The position numbers were made by a program, and so were the translations under genes. A stretch of DNA of 7,852 bases, from positions 1 to 7,852 of the forward strand of contig CAYZZT010000030.1 of the NCBI GenBank assembly GCA_964483025.1. The letters are read 5' to 3'. Below, piece by piece: positions 5,104 to 7,852 of this stretch (position 1 is the stretch's first letter; each line of letters opens with the position of its first letter). The DNA is from CAIZIN01 sp964483025 (GTDB lineage: Bacteria > Patescibacteriota > Minisyncoccia > Phycocordibacterales > CAIZIN01). The notes beneath the pieces are model-generated. The model was not told where the DNA came from. It saw nothing but the letters and a program-made list of their open reading frames with translations, and did no database searches.

Positions 5104-5952
5104 ATGAGACAATATTTAGATGTTCTAAAAGAAATTATGGATGAGGGGGTTGATCGAGAAGGCAGAAATGGCTTTACTCGAGGACTTTTTACCAAACAAA
5201 TGCGTTTTAAAATGAGTGACGGCTTCCCAGCCACCACCACAAAAAAGCTGGCATTTCGTTCTATGGCAGCCGAATTATTTTGGTTTATGTCGGGATATTC
5301 AGACAATAATGAACTAATGCGCTTGGAATGCAAAATATGGGAACCAAATGCAAATGCCGATTATTGGAAACCAAAAGCTAAATTCGATGGAGACCTTGGC
5401 CGAATATATGGAGTTCAGTGGAGAAGTTGGCAAGGACCAGACGGAAAGGTTGTTGATCAACTTAAAAATGTGATCGAAAGGATTAAAAATGACCCAAACG
5501 ACCGTCGACTAATTGTGACAGCATGGAACCCGGGTGAACTTGACCTAATGGCTCTTCCTCCCTGTCATATAATTTTTCAATTTTATCCAGCCAATGGAAA
5601 ATTATCACTTCATATGTTTCAGCGTTCTTGCGATATGTTTCTTGGGGTACCATTCAATATTGCTTCTTATGCATTAATGCTTCATGTCGTGGCACAAATG
5701 ACAAATCTAGAACCTAATGAACTTATTCTCACCCTTGGTGATGCACATATTTATCATACACATTTTGAAGTTGTAGAAGAACAGCTTAAACGCACACCAA
5801 AAACTTTACCAAAACTCTGGTTAAACCCAAACATCAAAAGCCTTGAGGATCTAGATACAAAAAAACTTAAAGAGCCAAATGATATTTACACGCTGGCTAA
5901 ACTTATTGATTACAACCCCGACGAAACCCTAAAAGCAAAAATGTCTGTATAA
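5104..5952 (+). CDS. thyA: Thymidylate synthase, folate-dependent ThyA type
   Basis: Methylates dUMP to dTMP using 5,10-methylene-tetrahydrofolate, releasing dihydrofolate. From the ATG at 5104 the product is 282 aa, slightly longer than the roughly 264 aa of E. coli. Key residues: Arg21 in GRNG, DRR (133-135), the nucleophile Cys154 in ALPPCHIIFQF, QRSCD (173-177), GVPFNIASYA with Asn185, and GDAHIYHTH with His215 and Tyr217. The C-terminus YNPDETLKAKMSV is intact. The frame stays open upstream to 4891, but that extension crosses palindrome P4 and overlaps the start of glyA and has no family similarity, so I reject it. No Shine-Dalgarno precedes 5104. ThyA makes dihydrofolate, and the reductase needed to recycle it is not in this window. 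The stop overlaps the bidirectional terminator. Confidence 0.97.
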   Translation: MRQYLDVLKEIMDEGVDREGRNGFTRGLFTKQMRFKMSDGFPATTTKKLAFRSMAAELFWFMSGYSDNNELMRLECKIWEPNANADYWKPKAKFDGDLGRIYGVQWRSWQGPDGKVVDQLKNVIERIKNDPNDRRLIVTAWNPGELDLMALPPCHIIFQFYPANGKLSLHMFQRSCDMFLGVPFNIASYALMLHVVAQMTNLEPNELILTLGDAHIYHTHFEVVEEQLKRTPKTLPKLWLNPNIKSLEDLDTKKLKEPNDIYTLAKLIDYNPDETLKAKMSV

Positions 5953-5997
5953 AAACAAAAATCACCGGCTCAAAATGGGCCGGTGATTTTTGTTTTT
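5951..5997. terminator. Strong bidirectional intrinsic terminator between thyA and the P-loop kinase
   Basis: A perfect 19-bp stem: AAAAACAAAAATCACCGGC (5951-5969) pairs with 5979-5997, with GC-rich inner pairs and an A-tract before and a T-tract after, around the 9-nt loop at 5970-5978. It serves the converging genes on both strands, and its left arm includes the last two bases of the thyA TAA. Confidence 0.92.
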
Positions 5998-6001
5998 AAA
6001 A

Positions 6002-6556
6002 TTATTTCAAAACTTTTTCCGCCAATTCATCAATCTGCTTGTATAACTCTTCCAAGCTACCATCATTATCCAAAGAGTATTGGGCTTTTTCCATTACCCC
6101 CGGAATAGTTGCCTCTGTTTCTCTTTCATGATCTTCCATAAATTCAGAAAAAGTTTTTTCTGCATCACCAACATTTTCATTCCTTATTTTTAGTCTTTCA
6201 TAACGAATTTTTGGATCTGCATCAATTTTCACAAGTTTAAAATATGGAAGAGTTGAAAGATGTTCAATATCATCAATACGACGGACACCATCAACAACAA
6301 CAATATCTGCATCTAGCCGACTCGCGTCAGATGCTATAACTTTTGCAAATAAGTCCTGGCCAAATTTCTCTCGTAAAATAGTCGACATATCTATCAAATG
6401 ATCACGACTTATATCAAGCCTTAGGCGAATAAGAATGTCACGAAGAGGTGTAGAAAACTTACAGTGTTTAGCACCATGCTTTGTTTCTAAATATTTTTTT
6501 GTTACCCCCTTCCCACTTGCGATAGGTCCAACAAGTCCTATAATTATTTTTGCCAT
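6002..6556 (-). CDS. Small P-loop kinase, probable (deoxy)nucleoside monophosphate kinase-like
   Basis: A 184-aa soluble protein with a Walker A motif GPIASGKGV at residues 10-18; the GKG ending is typical of adenylate-kinase and dephospho-CoA-kinase-like folds. A beta-strand then DGVRRIDDIEHL (about 97-108) resembles the Walker B and substrate-recognition segment of that superfamily. A charged helical region with RYERLKIRNENVGD (about 138-151) looks like the lid. The start codon lies 1 nt after the stop of the dCMP deaminase, so the two are almost surely co-transcribed and translationally coupled; no Shine-Dalgarno is visible. That partnership suggests a role on deoxynucleoside monophosphates (dCMP, dUMP or similar), which is inference. 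A dephospho-CoA kinase-like ATPase of other function is the alternative. Confidence 0.85.
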   Translation of the reverse strand: MAKIIIGLVGPIASGKGVTKKYLETKHGAKHCKFSTPLRDILIRLRLDISRDHLIDMSTILREKFGQDLFAKVIASDASRLDADIVVVDGVRRIDDIEHLSTLPYFKLVKIDADPKIRYERLKIRNENVGDAEKTFSEFMEDHERETEATIPGVMEKAQYSLDNDGSLEELYKQIDELAEKVLK

Positions 6557-6557
6557 T

Positions 6558-7058
6558 TTAATTTTGATCAGGATATTCTACTAATACCTCATTTAAAAGA
6601 GCAAGCTCTACGCCGGCTTCTTTAAATATCTCTTTGGTTCTGCGACCAGCATGATAATCTTTTTCACAGACAACTCTTTTGATTCCAGCATTAATTATAT
6701 TTTTTGCACAAGCATAACAAGGTGTCATCATACAATACAAAACACCACCCTCTGTACTAACACCAAATCTTGCAGCTTGAATAATTGCATTTGTTTCAGC
6801 ATGAGCGGTGCGTACACAGTGTCGTTGAACATCCCCCTCTCCATAATCAACAGTGTGCATTTCATGACCTATTTCATCACAATGTTTTATTCCAGCCGGT
6901 GAACCAACATATCCAGCGGAAATTATTCTTTTATCTTTTGCAATCACACAACCAACTCTACCTCTATCACAAGTGCCTCTTGCTCCAGTTGTTTTTGCAA
7001 TATTCATAAAATATTCATCCCAAGAAGGACGAACGTGAGTATTATTAGATTCATTCAT
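6558..7058 (-). CDS. dCMP deaminase (ComEB/T4 Cd-type zinc deaminase)
   Basis: Deaminates dCMP to dUMP, the thymidylate synthase substrate. The 166-aa product carries the zinc deaminase signatures: HAE at 86-88 (zinc ligand His86, catalytic Glu88) and PCYAC at 113-117 (zinc ligands Cys114 and Cys117). The upstream segment GTCDRGRVGCVIA (28-40), the YVGSPAG loop (50-56) and extra Cys30, Cys60 and Cys81 follow the dCMP deaminase subfamily pattern; some of these may bind a second, structural zinc as in T4 deaminase. A TATAAT lies 6 nt upstream of the ATG with no Shine-Dalgarno, so the mRNA is probably leaderless. It is the first gene of a two-gene unit with the P-loop kinase. The substrate (dCMP rather than cytidine or guanine) is inferred from the subfamily pattern and the thymidylate-gene context. 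Confidence 0.92.
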   Translation of the reverse strand: MNESNNTHVRPSWDEYFMNIAKTTGARGTCDRGRVGCVIAKDKRIISAGYVGSPAGIKHCDEIGHEMHTVDYGEGDVQRHCVRTAHAETNAIIQAARFGVSTEGGVLYCMMTPCYACAKNIINAGIKRVVCEKDYHAGRRTKEIFKEAGVELALLNEVLVEYPDQN

Positions 7059-7064
7059 ATCTTA

Positions 7065-7070
7065 ATTATA
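7065..7070 (-). promoter_or_regulatory. Consensus -10 element of the dCMP deaminase gene
   Basis: A perfect minus-strand TATAAT ends 6 nt before the ATG, placing the transcription start at or next to the A of the start codon. A -35 is poorly defined (TGACTT-like at a 17-nt spacer). Confidence 0.65.
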
Positions 7071-7116
7071 CCCACAGATACAGTAAAAGTCATCAAGCGA
7101 TTAACTTTAACCCAAC

Positions 7117-7147
7117 AAAAAAAAGACTGTCAAATAAATGACAGTCT
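7117..7147 (-). terminator. Intrinsic terminator of the second dUTPase gene
   Basis: On the minus strand AGACTGTCA pairs with TGACAGTCT (9 bp, arms at 7139-7147 and 7124-7132) around a 6-nt loop, followed directly by a run of eight T (complement of 7117-7124). A textbook terminator 7 nt after the TGA stop of the upstream gene; it separates that gene from the deaminase-kinase unit. Confidence 0.88.
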
Positions 7148-7154
7148 GATTTGA

Positions 7155-7793
7155 TCAATAAAGACCTGTTGAACCAAATCCTCCAGAGCCACGGATTGTT
7201 TTAGGTAGATCTTCATAATTTTCCACCTCCTCAAATACCGGAATGATTGCTTCTTGAAATATATCCTGAGCAACTCTCATAACTGAGAAAACATCAAAGT
7301 ACTCATTGTCCCGATTGTAGAGCAGTACACCAGCCTCGCCACGATAATCAGAGTCAACAGTTCCTGGAGCGTTTGTAACTGTTACTCCTTCTCGAGAAGA
7401 AAGCCCAGACCTCGGTGTAATCCAATAAAACATTGGAAATCGCATAGCTGTTACACAACCAATTCCAATGGTCACAGATTCACCCCTTTTCATCCTATAT
7501 CCAAGGCCACGTTTTTCATCTTTAACAATACGGCTCGCGACCTCAGGATCGTTTGGCATATTTTTAAAGTCAAAAATAGTTCTTCTGAACACAGGATTTT
7601 CTGGTTCCATTTCTTTAGCAGATACTATAGCTCGAGCGAAAACGTCATAGCCTATAGCTCCATCTGTTTTCCTTTCCGGCATACGCCCTCCAGGTAAAAC
7701 ATAGATTAGAATCTTATGCTTTTCTTTCTCAATTTCATCCAATATTGGACGAAGAACTTGTTTGATAATATTTCTGAACAGTTTTTTTATCAT
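7155..7793 (-). CDS. dut: Second dUTPase-family protein, enlarged with N-terminal extension and insertion
   Basis: A 212-aa protein with all five dUTPase motifs: AIGYDVFA (46-53), PRSGLS (127-132), GTVDSDYRGE with Asp147 (144-153), MRVAQ (172-176) and RGSGGFGSTG (201-210). The catalytic set is more canonical than in the 140-aa Dut of this window. It differs by about 28 extra basic, helical N-terminal residues (IKKLFRNIIKQVLRPILDE) and by roughly 40 additional residues between motifs 1 and 2 (about 60-98), a charged segment that could be a regulatory or substrate-restricting insert. Likely reaction: dUTP to dUMP plus pyrophosphate, though a changed specificity or a dual dCTP/dUTP role cannot be excluded. 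AAAGG lies 15 nt before the ATG, too far for a normal ribosome site. Its promoter may lie near or beyond the right edge. It ends in its own terminator. Confidence 0.9.
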   Translation of the reverse strand: MIKKLFRNIIKQVLRPILDEIEKEKHKILIYVLPGGRMPERKTDGAIGYDVFARAIVSAKEMEPENPVFRRTIFDFKNMPNDPEVASRIVKDEKRGLGYRMKRGESVTIGIGCVTAMRFPMFYWITPRSGLSSREGVTVTNAPGTVDSDYRGEAGVLLYNRDNEYFDVFSVMRVAQDIFQEAIIPVFEEVENYEDLPKTIRGSGGFGSTGLY

Positions 7794-7852
7794 TTTTTGA
7801 ACTGGAAACCTTTGAAGTAGGACAGTAGAATTAAGAAATTAGAAATTAATTA

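Noticed and set aside
5499..5508. ACGACCGTCG inside thyA, matching the P4 centre
   Set aside because: It encodes the conserved Asp-Arg-Arg of ThyA and has no extended arms, so the match is coincidental.
1540..7157. Alternative genetic code with TGA as glycine
   Set aside because: TGA terminates both dUTPase genes exactly after the conserved motif 5 ending, and reading through adds no family sequence.

Overview
AT-rich bacterial chromosomal DNA, most likely from a member of the Candidate Phyla Radiation (Patescibacteria). This placement is an inference: it rests on the small, tightly packed genes, the scarcity of Shine-Dalgarno sites, and the flavour of the nucleotide-metabolism proteins. No marker gene proves it. 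TGA ends two genes (the dUTPase ending at 1540 and the one ending at 7155), so the recoded-TGA lineages (Gracilibacteria, Absconditabacteria) are unlikely.

Layout from left to right: argS (minus, cut by the left edge); an intergenic spacer with a short inverted repeat element; dut (minus); a 40-bp perfect palindrome; an orphan 131-aa ORF (plus) with its own promoter, RBS and terminator; two more long palindromes; tmk (minus); a spacer with a second, larger inverted repeat element; glyA (minus); a fourth long palindrome in the divergent glyA/thyA spacer; thyA (plus); a strong bidirectional terminator; a P-loop kinase and a dCMP deaminase (minus, transcribed deaminase then kinase, 1-nt gap); and a second, enlarged dUTPase-family gene (minus).

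Apart from argS and the orphan ORF, the genes make a dTTP-precursor cluster. dCMP deaminase and dUTPase supply dUMP. GlyA makes 5,10-methylene-tetrahydrofolate. ThyA methylates dUMP to dTMP. Tmk phosphorylates dTMP. The small P-loop protein is a plausible (deoxy)nucleoside monophosphate kinase. No dihydrofolate reductase is present in the window.

The most unusual signal is a set of four near-perfect 40-46 bp palindromes (2009-2048, 2579-2618, 2639-2684, 4963-5002). Their arms are mostly unrelated, but all share a CGRC core at the exact centre. They occur both in divergent promoter spacers and in a convergent spacer that already has separate terminators, so they are not ordinary terminators. 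Two of them share arm ends and centre and bracket the orphan ORF, which suggests a cassette or mobile unit. Several genes also have a -10-like hexamer only 6-9 nt before the ATG, suggesting leaderless mRNAs.
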